Part shown: piece by piece, positions 14,545 to 23,515 of the stretch
Numbering within the stretch: the stretch's first letter is position 1
Layout: every line of letters starts with the position of its first letter
NCBI GenBank assembly: GCA_965224515.1
Contig: OZ245051.1
Location: 124,001 to 188,000, forward strand
Source: Sedimenticola_A sp040506425
GTDB taxonomy: Bacteria > Pseudomonadota > Gammaproteobacteria > Chromatiales > Chromatiaceae
Length of the DNA: 64,000 nt
Direction of reading: 5' to 3'
Translations under genes and position numbers: made by a program
The notes under the pieces: model-generated
Databases searched by the model: none
What the model saw: only the letters and a program-made list of their open reading frames with translations
What the model was told of the DNA's origin: nothing

Positions 14545-16398
14545 ATGCTCTTTTGGATGAATTCACGATTAAACCGTCGCTTTATCGCAGCAACGGCAGC
14601 AGGATTACTGGTCAGCACCCTGATCTTCATTCTGCTGTTTATCGGAATGTACAGAAGTGAAATCGGGCATGCACAAAAAGAAGCTGCATCCCAGGTAAAC
14701 CAACTGCTGCGCACCTCCCTTGAAAACGCCATGCTGAAACGCGACCTGGAGGGTCTTCGAAGTATTGTAAGCGGCCTGGGCAACCAGCCGAACATCGTCG
14801 ATATCATGATCACCAACCCTGCTGGTGAAATCCGCTTCTCATCATCGAACAACCTGCTTGGCAAGCATCTGTTCCATGACGCTTCTGAACGTGAAGCGAC
14901 CACAGGTTTCGTGATCAATCACCAGGGTAGCGAAGTTCTGCGAAGCATCAATCCGGTGCAGAATAAGCCACCCTGCATAGAGTGCCACGGGCCAATAGAG
15001 AAGAGCCCGGTCAATGGCATTCTTTATGTCGACTATGATGCAGCCTCTCTTCGAAGCAACGCGAAAGAGACTACTCTTGTTCTGATGGGAACCGGATCTC
15101 TCATTGTCATCATTAACATTGCAGGGGGCTGGTGGTTCATACGCCGCTATATTTTAAAACCCGTCGCAACACTTTCCGAAGCAAGCGAAGCATTAAGCGT
15201 TGGTAAACTGGAAACCCGGGTCAGGTTAAGTGGTCATGATGAACTTGCCACTCTCGGCAACACGTTCAATCGCATGGCGGAGAACCTCCAGGAAAAAATC
15301 AGTGAGTTGGCTGAGAAAGAGGCTTTTCTGCAATCGCTTGTCGACGCTATCCCTGATGGCGTTCGGATAATAGACAGTGAGTACAAAGTAATTCTGGCGA
15401 ACAAAACATACAGAGATCAATTGGGCTTATCTGACAACGAAACTCTCGGATACTGCTATGAAACAACACATGGAAGAAGTGAGCCCTGTCCGCCAACACT
15501 GACAAGTTGTCCAATACATGAAATAACGATAACCCAGCAACCGATAAAGGTTCTGCATCAGCATGTTCGTACTGATGGCAGCAAAATGGGTGTAGAAGTC
15601 TATGCCGCGCCATTAAGAAGCAGGATCCACGGCATAGAACAACAGCTTATCGTGGAATCGATCCGCGATCTTGAAGAGACGGTGAAATACTCACACGAGC
15701 AGAAACTGTCTGAACTTGGCCGCCTTGCTACAGGCGTAGCCCACGAAATATACAATCCGCTGGCCTCTGTCCGATTCGCGCTGCATGATTCACAGCAGGC
15801 CCTTGAAGCGATGGATACACCAACGGACGAGATCAGTAATTATCTAAATGTACTGGAAAAGGAAGTTGATAAGTGCGTTACGGTGACTGAACGTCTACTG
15901 AAACTCAGTGCACCCCCCGGCTCTCCAACCCAATTGATAAACATATCGACTCTCTTGAATGACACCATCAGCCTCATCAAGTGGGAGGCAGAGTCAAATA
16001 AAATCAACATAATCCAGAACTACGAGGAAGATATCCGTCTTCTGGCCATTGATGGCGACATGCGTATGGTTACCCTTAACCTGGTACAGAATGCTTTCCA
16101 TGCAATGCCGGAAGGTGGAACGCTTGAGATCAGCTGTAGCCGTGGCGAAAAAGGTGTGGTGATTCGTTTTGCTGACTCAGGCAAGGGTATCAAGGCTCAC
16201 GACCTGAAATATGTTTTCGATCCCTTTTTCAGTAGACGTGCCGATGGCTCACACGGCACAGGCCTTGGCCTCTCCATAGTCAAGGCAATTATTGAAAATC
16301 ATGACGGTACAATTTCAGTCAGCAGCAAACCTGAGCAAGGGAGTGTATTCGAAATCAACTTAACCGATCCTGACAGATCCCAGGGCAGCGAACCATGA
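14545..16398 (+). CDS. Heme-c sensor histidine kinase (HAMP-PAS-HisKA-HATPase)
   Basis: 617 aa from ATG 14545 (GGAAG 5 nt upstream; GTG 14512 is an alternative). TM1 about residues 13-34 and TM2 about 175-198 flank a periplasmic domain holding CIECH (about 144-148, bases 14974-14988), a heme c attachment motif. HAMP follows, then a PAS domain with a Cys-rich CYETTHGRSEPCP...CP segment, a motif seen in many redox-linked PAS kinases. H-box VAHEIYNPLA with His about 400, then N box NLVQNAFHAM, G boxes DSGKGI and GTGLGLS. It phosphorylates the overlapping NtrC-type regulator (ATGA overlap). A periplasmic redox or gas signal is inferred. Confidence 0.9.
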   Translation: MLFWMNSRLNRRFIAATAAGLLVSTLIFILLFIGMYRSEIGHAQKEAASQVNQLLRTSLENAMLKRDLEGLRSIVSGLGNQPNIVDIMITNPAGEIRFSSSNNLLGKHLFHDASEREATTGFVINHQGSEVLRSINPVQNKPPCIECHGPIEKSPVNGILYVDYDAASLRSNAKETTLVLMGTGSLIVIINIAGGWWFIRRYILKPVATLSEASEALSVGKLETRVRLSGHDELATLGNTFNRMAENLQEKISELAEKEAFLQSLVDAIPDGVRIIDSEYKVILANKTYRDQLGLSDNETLGYCYETTHGRSEPCPPTLTSCPIHEITITQQPIKVLHQHVRTDGSKMGVEVYAAPLRSRIHGIEQQLIVESIRDLEETVKYSHEQKLSELGRLATGVAHEIYNPLASVRFALHDSQQALEAMDTPTDEISNYLNVLEKEVDKCVTVTERLLKLSAPPGSPTQLINISTLLNDTISLIKWEAESNKINIIQNYEEDIRLLAIDGDMRMVTLNLVQNAFHAMPEGGTLEISCSRGEKGVVIRFADSGKGIKAHDLKYVFDPFFSRRADGSHGTGLGLSIVKAIIENHDGTISVSSKPEQGSVFEINLTDPDRSQGSEP

Positions 16399-17750
16399 GT
16401 GATAAGATCCTTGTCATAGAAGATGACGCAACCCTAAATCACCTGATTGTCCAACAACTGACAAAGGCCGGCCACCAGACAACAGGTGTTTCATGCTGGG
16501 CTGATGCCCAACAACACCTGAACAACAACGAACCGTCTTTGATCGTGATGGACGGACGCCTTCCTGACGGCGACAGTCTTGAGCAGTTGCCGAACATTGT
16601 CGATGAGTACCCAGTCATAATTCTAACCGCCTATGGGTCTGTCAGGAACGCCGTGGACGCAATGAAAAACGGGGCGCAGGATTATCTTCTGAAGCCACTA
16701 AGCCCGGAAGAACTACTGCTCACAGTTGAGAGAACACTCTCCAATGCCGCGCTGCGCAGTGATCATCAATTCTGCAAGCGCCAGCTTCATGCAAAAAACT
16801 CCAGAAACCGCTCGCTCGTAGGCCACAGTGAAGCACTGGAAGAGACAAAACACCTGATTACAGATGTAGCCAGGGATGACATTACCGTACTTGTCCAGGG
16901 AGAGAGCGGTTCAGGCAAAGAACTGGTAGCTCATGCCATCCACGAGAACAGTCATCGTTCTTCCCGGAATTTTGTCGCTGTAGACTGCTGCACATTACAG
17001 GAAAAGCTTTTTGAATCGGAACTGTTTGGTCATGAAAAAGGCGCTTTTACCGGCGCAGACCGACAGAAGAAAGGACTGATTGAAGGCGCCGAGGGTGGCA
17101 CACTTTTCCTGGATGAGATAGGTGAAATTGATGCCACGATACAGGCAAAGCTTCTTCGTGTGCTCGAAACGGGAATTTTCAGACGTTTGGGCGGCACAAA
17201 GGACCTGACCGCCAATGTACGCATGATCGCTGCAACAAACCGCGACCTTGAAGAGATGGTTGCCGAAAACAGTTTCAGGGCAGATCTTTATTACCGCCTG
17301 AACGGATTCAGTATAACCTCACCACCACTGCGTGACCGCCGTGAGGACATCCCTGACCTGGCCCAGCACTTCATCAAGAATCACAACTTCTCCCGTAGAA
17401 TCGACAAGGAGCTAACTCCTGCTGCGTTGCGAAAACTTATTGCATATGACTGGCCTGGAAACATACGCGAACTGAAGAATGTTGTTGAGCGTGCCATCAT
17501 TCTCTCCAGGGACAAGCAAAAGATACAGCCAGAACACCTCGCCTTTGGTTCATCCAACAAAAGCCAGGGCGCTCTGATCAACCTTACATTCAAACATGAC
17601 CCAAGTCTTGACGAGGTAACTGCAGAGTACCTGCAGCACCAGCTGAAGAAATACTCCGGCCGCAGGTCTCAGGTTGCAGAAGTGATGGGCATCAGTGAAC
17701 GAAGTGTCTACCGCATGATAAAGCGGTTCAACCTCGTAGATCAGGCCTGA
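16395..17750 (+). CDS. NtrC-family sigma-54-dependent response regulator
   Basis: 451 aa: receiver domain with phospho-acceptor Asp about 53 (LIVMDGRLPDG), then an AAA+ domain with Walker A GESGSGKE (about 169-176), the sigma-54 contact loop GAFTGA (about 216-221) and Walker B GGTLFLDEIGE. A C-terminal Fis-type helix-turn-helix (RRSQVAEVMGISERSVYRMIKRF) completes it. The intact GAFTGA loop means it should activate sigma-54 promoters. It is the only such activator in the window and lies amid six sigma-54 promoters with a common dyad, making it their likely regulator. Translationally coupled to the kinase. Confidence 0.95.
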   Translation: MSDKILVIEDDATLNHLIVQQLTKAGHQTTGVSCWADAQQHLNNNEPSLIVMDGRLPDGDSLEQLPNIVDEYPVIILTAYGSVRNAVDAMKNGAQDYLLKPLSPEELLLTVERTLSNAALRSDHQFCKRQLHAKNSRNRSLVGHSEALEETKHLITDVARDDITVLVQGESGSGKELVAHAIHENSHRSSRNFVAVDCCTLQEKLFESELFGHEKGAFTGADRQKKGLIEGAEGGTLFLDEIGEIDATIQAKLLRVLETGIFRRLGGTKDLTANVRMIAATNRDLEEMVAENSFRADLYYRLNGFSITSPPLRDRREDIPDLAQHFIKNHNFSRRIDKELTPAALRKLIAYDWPGNIRELKNVVERAIILSRDKQKIQPEHLAFGSSNKSQGALINLTFKHDPSLDEVTAEYLQHQLKKYSGRRSQVAEVMGISERSVYRMIKRFNLVDQA

Positions 17751-17793
17751 ATTTACTGATGTAAATAATAGTCATACCCTGGAGTTATGGTTA

Positions 17794-18180
17794 TTACTGA
17801 CTGAACTCGGTTTCATCATTAATAAATGATTTTGCTATTTCAAAACGAAGCCTTTTATCTATACCAATGCCCTGCCATCCTGACGCCAGATCCCTTGCCG
17901 CCAGGGCCACGGGAAGACCTTCATGACTTCTGATCAACAGGGTTTCAGTAATACCGTCAGAAACCTGTTCGATAATTTGACGTCCGTACTCATCCTGATA
18001 GTCAATCTCACCCTCTTCATCCCAATTGTCACTCTGCTTTTCATCCAGGGTTACAATCGCCAATGGCCGGTCATCCATAGCGGCAATGAATTGATGAAGC
18101 TCATCAAGGGTACGCTGCCGGGAGTCATCTTGACTATCGTTATCATCCACATCAGTGAACTTGAGTTTGTATTCAGCCAT
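17794..18180 (-). CDS. Small acidic protein of unknown function
   Basis: 128 aa from ATG 18180, chosen because AAGGGGGA lies 5 nt upstream; the frame extends to 18216. Soluble, strongly acidic, no signal peptide, no Cys. A central DEEGEIDYQDEYG segment and LIRSHEGLPVALAARDLASGWQG are visible. No family recognised. It converges on the response regulator and is divergent from the 152-aa gene with a 107-bp shared promoter region. Confidence 0.6.
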   Translation of the reverse strand: MAEYKLKFTDVDDNDSQDDSRQRTLDELHQFIAAMDDRPLAIVTLDEKQSDNWDEEGEIDYQDEYGRQIIEQVSDGITETLLIRSHEGLPVALAARDLASGWQGIGIDKRLRFEIAKSFINDETEFSQ

Positions 18181-18287
18181 GGTAATCCCCCTTTGGATTA
18201 AAATAGATAAGCACATACAACCAGAATACTTTCATATACTGCAGGCCGGATCTACACATAATAAACAGTCAATCAAATGGTAATGTA

Positions 18288-18746
18288 ATGGAACAGAAGA
18301 GCACCAAGGTAAAAAAACGTGCTGGAAAGCTAATTCACAGCACCGTATCTCACCATGCTGCCGAAAGGGCAAAAGAGATAAATGCTAAATACGGCCCGAC
18401 AATAGACTATCCGACAGTCCTACGAATACTCGATGACAGGCGATGCATCAGGTACCCTGTAAATATTCTGTTTACTTCAGATGAGATCGAGAGCGGCCTT
18501 TTCGCCAAAACGAAACCAGTCTCGGATAACCCTGATGATGGTTATACCATCTTTCTTCATAAGCAATTAGAAGGCCGTCATGACTCTCTCCCTGCCCTGA
18601 TTCTCTACCAGTCGGTACTTGTGAACTATGGAGATCTTGCGACAGCTGATGATGCTGAGATTTTCGGATCAGGAGTCCTCGGTATAGACCGGGAGGCATA
18701 TTATCAACAGATAGTAGCCCTTACCGATTCCCTATGGAACAGCTGA
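18288..18746 (+). CDS. Conserved-looking hypothetical protein
   Basis: 152 aa, soluble, with a basic N-terminus (KVKKRAGKLIHS) followed by a mixed alpha/beta region (VLRILDDRRCIRYPVNILFTSDEIESGLFAKTKP). No catalytic motif recognised. Its stop abuts the stop of the convergent cytochrome gene. Divergent partner of 17794-18180. Function unknown. Confidence 0.6.
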   Translation: MEQKSTKVKKRAGKLIHSTVSHHAAERAKEINAKYGPTIDYPTVLRILDDRRCIRYPVNILFTSDEIESGLFAKTKPVSDNPDDGYTIFLHKQLEGRHDSLPALILYQSVLVNYGDLATADDAEIFGSGVLGIDREAYYQQIVALTDSLWNS

Positions 18747-19073
18747 TCACTGAGGCAAACCTGAAAGCCATTCTGCAACTGCATTCATCTCATCCTCACT
18801 GATCATATGCATAACATTGGTCATCGCTATAGAATGTGAATTGTTACGCGATCCGCTTTTTATATCTTTCATCTGGGCAACCATGTACGGTGCATTCTGT
18901 CCAGATATTTTTGGATATTCAGACATTACAGGCTGATTTCCATTCTCACCATGACAGGCGATGCAGGCTTTTTCCCTGTACAGGGTCGAGCCATCGAGAG
19001 CAAAAACATATTTAACCTGAAGAATGGCCATGGAAACCCAAAAGGTCAGTATCACTATTTTGTTTAATTTCAT
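18747..19073 (-). CDS. Small monoheme c-type cytochrome (c553-like)
   Basis: 108 aa. A signal/anchor segment (IVILTFWVSMAILQVKYVFA) precedes a single heme site CIACH (about residues 37-41). The region after it (NGNQPVMSEYPKISGQNAPYMVAQMKDIKSGSR...MTNVMHMISEDEMNAVAEWLSGLP) is typical of class I cytochrome c553/c4 halves, with several Met candidates for the sixth ligand. Probably periplasmic and the last gene of the NrfD-complex operon, 56 bp after the methyltransferase. Confidence 0.85.
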   Translation of the reverse strand: MKLNKIVILTFWVSMAILQVKYVFALDGSTLYREKACIACHGENGNQPVMSEYPKISGQNAPYMVAQMKDIKSGSRNNSHSIAMTNVMHMISEDEMNAVAEWLSGLPQ

Positions 19074-19129
19074 TCCGCTAACCTCTATAACATGTACCTG
19101 AGAATGATCTGCTGGGAGATCGCTCTACG

Positions 19130-19876
19130 CTACGCCTTGCACGCCTTGTGAAAAGCCACTGTTCCACCAAGCATCGGCTGTCCGATGACGTCAGAGAACC
19201 CAAGTTCGGATAACAGCTGTGACAGTTCATCAGTTGAGTAAAACAGGCGGATGGCTTCAACAAAATAATTATGACAGGAGACAGCAACAGGACTGGATCG
19301 AATAGCCCATGAAGTCATCTTGAGACAGGCCTTGAGATAGAGATAATAGGACTCCTCAATGACCCTGTTAGCAGGCCGTAGCATGTCGCAATGATAGAAA
19401 TGACCACCCGGCTTCAACACCCGGTTTATTTCAGAGAAAACATCGATAACCCTGAGATGCCTGGTTGCATACTGCAGTGTTACCACGTCAAAGTGATTGT
19501 CCGGGAACGGAAGTCTGTGAACATCACAAATACGGCCTTTGATTTCAAATCCCTGCTGAGAGGCCAGGTCTTTTCCAACCTCCTGCATTGCGTCACTGCG
19601 ATCCACTGCATAAACATCGAGTTCAGGCTGTTTTTTAAGAAGCTCAATACCTATCACGTTTGTTCCGGCACAGACATCGAGCACCCGATGACCTGGTTCA
19701 ACATCAATTGTGGCCACGAAACGACGCCGAAGCCCCTTTAACGTTCCCATGCTTGCAAAATCGTTTGCCCTGTCATAGACAGCGGCCACATCAGCAAATA
19801 CAGCATTGATCTTGTTTTCCCAAATAGCCTCAAACGCCGCTCTCCGAGCCGCCTCTTTTTCTTGAAAACTGGTCAT
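19130..19876 (-). CDS. UbiE/COQ5-like class I SAM methyltransferase
   Basis: 248 aa. The N-terminal region FADVAAVYDRANDFASMGTLKGLRRR resembles the UbiE/MenG substrate region. SAM motif I is VLDVCAGTNVIGIELLKK (first Gly of the usual GxGTG replaced). Motif II region is FDVVTLQYATRHLRV and motif III is INRVLKPGGHFYHCDM. UbiE-family enzymes methylate quinone rings. Encoded between the multiheme cytochrome and a cytochrome of a quinone-linked NrfD complex, so a role in tailoring a quinone is plausible but not shown. It is not obviously the housekeeping ubiE. Confidence 0.75.
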   Translation of the reverse strand: MTSFQEKEAARRAAFEAIWENKINAVFADVAAVYDRANDFASMGTLKGLRRRFVATIDVEPGHRVLDVCAGTNVIGIELLKKQPELDVYAVDRSDAMQEVGKDLASQQGFEIKGRICDVHRLPFPDNHFDVVTLQYATRHLRVIDVFSEINRVLKPGGHFYHCDMLRPANRVIEESYYLYLKACLKMTSWAIRSSPVAVSCHNYFVEAIRLFYSTDELSQLLSELGFSDVIGQPMLGGTVAFHKACKA

Positions 19877-19906
19877 AATGCCTCTCTACCCACAAATAAT
19901 ATTCAG

Positions 19907-20701
19907 TTAATGTCCCGGACCGTGTTCGACACGCTCATGATTGGCGTTTGTCATTCCCTTGGGAAGATTTGGTGCCGGCTCAGGGATCAGCTGGGCAAAA
20001 CCCGATAGCCTGTCACCCTGCTCTACATCATGGGGGTTGTGACACTCGGTGCAGGTCCACCAGCGCTTCTTTCCACCCTTATCCCACATACCGATCCGCT
20101 TGCCATGTATACCATCACGCCAGTACCTGTAAATCTGACCATGACACTTACCACAGAGTTTTTGAGGCTGATTGAAGCTGACCTTGTTGTAAAAGTTATC
20201 AACCAGCTTTGTCCTATCGACGGGATGATGGCAGTCCAGGCACCAGATCCCGCCTTTACCGTGCTTCAGGGCCATTGAGTCGGGAACAATATCCTTATGC
20301 ATCTTCAATGGACGTGGAAATATATTTTCTGGAACCGGGACATACTTACCGTCATGGCAGGCGACTGAACAAATCGTCAACAGTTTGTTCCTGTCAATCT
20401 CAGGTTCCCGTGGCTTTACCACCGCCTCTTCGTGTGTATAGTCGGCTTCAATGGGCATATCCCCCATGGGAATAGTTCCCTCAAATGGGTCAGACCAGTG
20501 CAATACCGCACCAGTTGTATCCGAACACGTCACATTGGTTACACCTGGTTTTATCTCACGCTGCTGTACTTGGCTTTTCCCTTCCCTGCTTTCGAAACAC
20601 TCTTTGCTCTCCAGGGTCTCCCCACCGTATGCTGTGGAAACGGTGAGCACTGCCAGGAGGCACAATCCAACAGCTGATTTAACCACTTGATATCCGGTCA
20701 T
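19907..20701 (-). CDS. Periplasmic multiheme c-type cytochrome of the NrfD complex
   Basis: 264 aa from ATG 20701 (AGGAG 10 nt upstream); the upstream extension overlaps the NrfD gene and lacks a signal. Signal peptide VVKSAVGLCLLAVLTVSTAYG. Three canonical heme sites CLDCH, CGKCH and CTECH, plus CSVACH, a CX3CH spacing that could be a fourth, atypical heme site. Proteins in this gene position (cytochrome + ferredoxin + NrfD) exchange electrons between the quinone pool and the periplasm, as in DsrJOP, Qrc or Nrf systems. It resembles none closely enough to name. Confidence 0.85.
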   Translation of the reverse strand: MTGYQVVKSAVGLCLLAVLTVSTAYGGETLESKECFESREGKSQVQQREIKPGVTNVTCSDTTGAVLHWSDPFEGTIPMGDMPIEADYTHEEAVVKPREPEIDRNKLLTICSVACHDGKYVPVPENIFPRPLKMHKDIVPDSMALKHGKGGIWCLDCHHPVDRTKLVDNFYNKVSFNQPQKLCGKCHGQIYRYWRDGIHGKRIGMWDKGGKKRWWTCTECHNPHDVEQGDRLSGFAQLIPEPAPNLPKGMTNANHERVEHGPGH

Positions 20702-20777
20702 TGTCTTTCGTCTCCTGATAGCATTGGGAGGTGCGCTCTGTTGTGTATGCGTTAGCAACTTTTTCTCAGTACAGTTC

Positions 20778-22007
20778 TCATGTTGCAGGCACATCGGAAC
20801 TCTCCCTATAGCTGACATCCCCGATCAACACACCTACAGCCCCTTTAATCAGAACAGTTAGAACAAAAAATCCGATTGCCCACACACCTATAACAATCAT
20901 CAGTTCAATCATGCTTGGGGTGTATTCGCTGAACTCTCCGATAGGGGTTGGAATTACTCCAGGCAACATCAGACCCATACCTTTCTCAATCCAGATTCCG
21001 GCAAACACAGCAACACAAAGAAAGGGAAGCACAAACAGGTTCTTTCTCACCCGTGGAATCAGTAACAGAACAAACGATCCAATCATCAGGCCCATCGCCG
21101 TCCAGAAGAAAGGCACAAGAGCGTGAAGTCCGTTGTGGCCAAACATCAGGTACTGCAGCCCGAGGGAGTGCTCCGTACTTGGATATAGTTCTGTGACCAC
21201 TTCGGATAAAGTTAGAAACAGTGCGATGCCAAGACACCAGACCACAATCTGGGACAGCATGTGTAGTGCTTCATCCGCTATTTTCATGGGTGTGAACTTT
21301 CGCACAAGCATGAAGACGATAATGATCAAAGATGGACCTGCAGCAAATGCTGTGGTTATGAATTTGATCGGCATCACCGAGTGGAACCACATGGGGCGTG
21401 ACGGCATGGTATTTATCAGAAAAGCGGTTACCGTGTGTATACTCAAGGCCCAGACAATGGCGATGAACACAACTGACAGGTAGAAAGGCTTGTTTAACGG
21501 CTCACCTGTATATTTTTTATACATAAAGTAGAAACCGCCAACAATATTCAGCAACAGATAGCCTGTCAGTACAATCACATCCCAGGTCAACATGGCATGG
21601 GGCCAGTTGAATATTCCGATCACTGGTAGTATGTGCCAGATTCTGTCTGGTCTTCCCATGTGCGCTGTAACGAACAATAGGCACATGATCACTGCAGCAA
21701 TAGCGAGCATTTCGCCCAGCACTACGATCTTGTGCAACTCGTGATGCTTGTAGACATAAGCTGGAAACACGACAGTCACTGCTGCTGCGGCCACACCCAC
21801 CATAAAAACAAAGCTGGCCAGATAGATTCCCCAACTCACCTGGTCGGTAAGGTTGGTTACTATCATCCCATCACGGATCTGTACATATTCACCGTAACCC
21901 CAGAGCATGATGAAAAAAGAGAGGAACAGCATCCAGGCCCAAAACAGGATTCCGCCAGTAAACCCGGCACGAATAAAATCAATTGCAAATTGGATAAAGC
22001 GTTTCAC
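20778..22007 (-). CDS. NrfD/DsrP/HybB-type polytopic quinone-interacting membrane protein
   Basis: 409 aa from GTG 22007, chosen because AAGGGG lies 6 nt upstream and the gene then starts 10 nt after the ferredoxin stop. The longer in-frame extension is out-of-frame shadow of the ferredoxin gene. About ten hydrophobic helices, starting FIRAGFTGGILFWAWMLFLSF. Typical NrfD-family features are GRPDRIWHILPVIGIFNWPHAMLTWDVIVLTGYL and the Gly/Glu-rich TM8-10 region. These proteins bind quinol/quinone and couple to an FeS subunit; some may translocate ions. Part of a 23.5-18.7 kb operon. Confidence 0.88.
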   Translation of the reverse strand: MKRFIQFAIDFIRAGFTGGILFWAWMLFLSFFIMLWGYGEYVQIRDGMIVTNLTDQVSWGIYLASFVFMVGVAAAAVTVVFPAYVYKHHELHKIVVLGEMLAIAAVIMCLLFVTAHMGRPDRIWHILPVIGIFNWPHAMLTWDVIVLTGYLLLNIVGGFYFMYKKYTGEPLNKPFYLSVVFIAIVWALSIHTVTAFLINTMPSRPMWFHSVMPIKFITTAFAAGPSLIIIVFMLVRKFTPMKIADEALHMLSQIVVWCLGIALFLTLSEVVTELYPSTEHSLGLQYLMFGHNGLHALVPFFWTAMGLMIGSFVLLLIPRVRKNLFVLPFLCVAVFAGIWIEKGMGLMLPGVIPTPIGEFSEYTPSMIELMIVIGVWAIGFFVLTVLIKGAVGVLIGDVSYRESSDVPAT

Positions 22008-22017
22008 GTGATACCCC

Positions 22018-23049
22018 TTAATCCATGAAGTAGAAAAACTTGGGATAGGTATTGAGATCAGCCCGCAGACGGAATACTTTCTTTGTTGCAAGCACCTTGC
22101 GCACATCACTCTCCGGGTCCAGTAGGTTCCCGAGTTTTCGAGCACCGACCGGACAGACCTCAACACAGGCCGTCCAGCGACCTTTACGGGTGCGCTGAAC
22201 GCAGAAGGTGCACTTTTCAGCCACACCCTTCATACGAGGCCTGTTCCCCAGGTAATGGGTGTTTGGATTCATCTCTTCGGAGGGCAGATCAGGCTCACCC
22301 CAATTAAAGCGGCGAGCCCAGTAGGGACAGGCACCAATACACATGCGGCAACCTATGCACCAGTTGTAATCGATAACTACTATTCCGTCAGGATCACGGT
22401 AGGTGGTGCGCACGGGACAGACTTTTACACAGGGAGGTTTTTCACACTGCATGCACTGCATGGGCAGGTAGAAGGCATCTTTCTCAGGCACCTGGTCAGG
22501 TTCGTAATAATGCTGTCCCTCCAGCACGACACCTGCTGGCTTATACGCATTACCACCCACCTGAATACCTATATCATCAGGATATCCTGCACTGTCCCTG
22601 TCTTCCTCTGAAAACTGACCCTTTTCCAGTCTCAGTACACGAATCCACTCAATCTCCTGTTCATCGCCCCTTGACTGGTTGTTCTCAGCAACACAGGCTT
22701 TTGCACAGCGCCTGCAACCAATGCACTTCTGGATATTGAGAGCGTAACCGAACAACACCCCATCCATAGCAGGAGAGCCATCCACAGTGACTTGTTTACC
22801 GAACTCTTCGGAATAGCGTAGTTCCAACCTGGAGATGGCCTCCAGTTTCTCCTCTTCTGTCATCAGCCGATAGTTTTTCTGAAAATGTTCAGCCCAACTG
22901 ACATTAGTTGTTGCCTTTGCCTGTTTCGGATTTGAAAGAAGCATGGCTGCGCCAGATAGAGATGCCGCGCTATAGGTACCTGCCTTACGCAAGAAATCCC
23001 TACGCGAGGTGTTCGCAATACTATTCTCTTTTGTCTTTTTATTTGGCAT
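22018..23049 (-). CDS. Tat-exported four-cluster ferredoxin subunit (DsrO/TtrB/NrfC-like)
   Basis: 343 aa. Tat leader TSRRDFLRKAGTYSAASLSGAAML (about residues 14-37). Cys groups CIGCRRCAKAC, CMQCEKPPCVKVCP, CIGCRMCIGACP and CTFCVQ...CVEVCP give four [4Fe-4S] clusters. An additional N-terminal segment reads RLMTEEEKLEAISRLELRYSEE, similar to the C-terminal helix of the small Tat protein encoded just upstream. It should link the NrfD quinone site to the periplasmic multiheme cytochrome. Its partner catalytic subunit, if any, is not in this operon. Confidence 0.9.
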   Translation of the reverse strand: MPNKKTKENSIANTSRRDFLRKAGTYSAASLSGAAMLLSNPKQAKATTNVSWAEHFQKNYRLMTEEEKLEAISRLELRYSEEFGKQVTVDGSPAMDGVLFGYALNIQKCIGCRRCAKACVAENNQSRGDEQEIEWIRVLRLEKGQFSEEDRDSAGYPDDIGIQVGGNAYKPAGVVLEGQHYYEPDQVPEKDAFYLPMQCMQCEKPPCVKVCPVRTTYRDPDGIVVIDYNWCIGCRMCIGACPYWARRFNWGEPDLPSEEMNPNTHYLGNRPRMKGVAEKCTFCVQRTRKGRWTACVEVCPVGARKLGNLLDPESDVRKVLATKKVFRLRADLNTYPKFFYFMD

Positions 23050-23176
23050 TTAGTACCCCTGGATCAGTTGGGATCGTATTATTCAGTGCAAAATAATCAT
23101 GTTCGCTCAAATAATCTGACACGTAGTTGAACCTTGCCAGAAGACCATTCGTTCATTGAGCGTCATCACGAATGGC

Positions 23177-23515
23177 TCAACTATTCTCTGCATAGCTGTC
23201 AATAAATTCCTGAACCATTTCAAGCTTCTCCTGCTCGGTCATAGCAACGTACTCACGACGCATCAACTCTTCTTCACCAGTCAGGCTGTCCTTTACATAG
23301 CGCTCTCTCATGCTTGGCCTAGGTACTGATTCTGTAACTGCTTTAGCCAATCCTGCTGTTGCTGTAACCGATACAGCACCAACTGCAGCTCTTTTGAAAA
23401 ATTTTCGCCTGTCATCTGAGACACACTGTTCAGCACTATCAACTTCAACCCGGTTGCTCTGTTCATTGGATATCCACTTACGGATCACCTGTAGCGAACG
23501 CTTTAACATACTCAA
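23177..23515 (-). CDS. Small Tat-signal protein, first gene of the NrfD operon
   Basis: 112 aa. A Tat-like motif DRRKFFKRAAVGAVSVTATAGLAKAV is preceded by an unusually long n-region of about 34 residues. After cleavage only about 50 residues would remain, ending AMTEQEKLEMVQEFIDSYAENS. The MTE[EQ]EKLE helix is shared with the next gene's ferredoxin, suggesting a docking segment or co-export partner. No cofactor motif. It follows sigma-54 promoter P5. Confidence 0.7.
   Translation of the reverse strand: MSMLKRSLQVIRKWISNEQSNRVEVDSAEQCVSDDRRKFFKRAAVGAVSVTATAGLAKAVTESVPRPSMRERYVKDSLTGEEELMRREYVAMTEQEKLEMVQEFIDSYAENS

Noticed and set aside
22008..22226. N-terminal extension of the NrfD protein to 482 aa
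   Set aside because: It overlaps the ferredoxin gene out of frame. GTG 22007 has a good ribosome site and gives a normal NrfD start.
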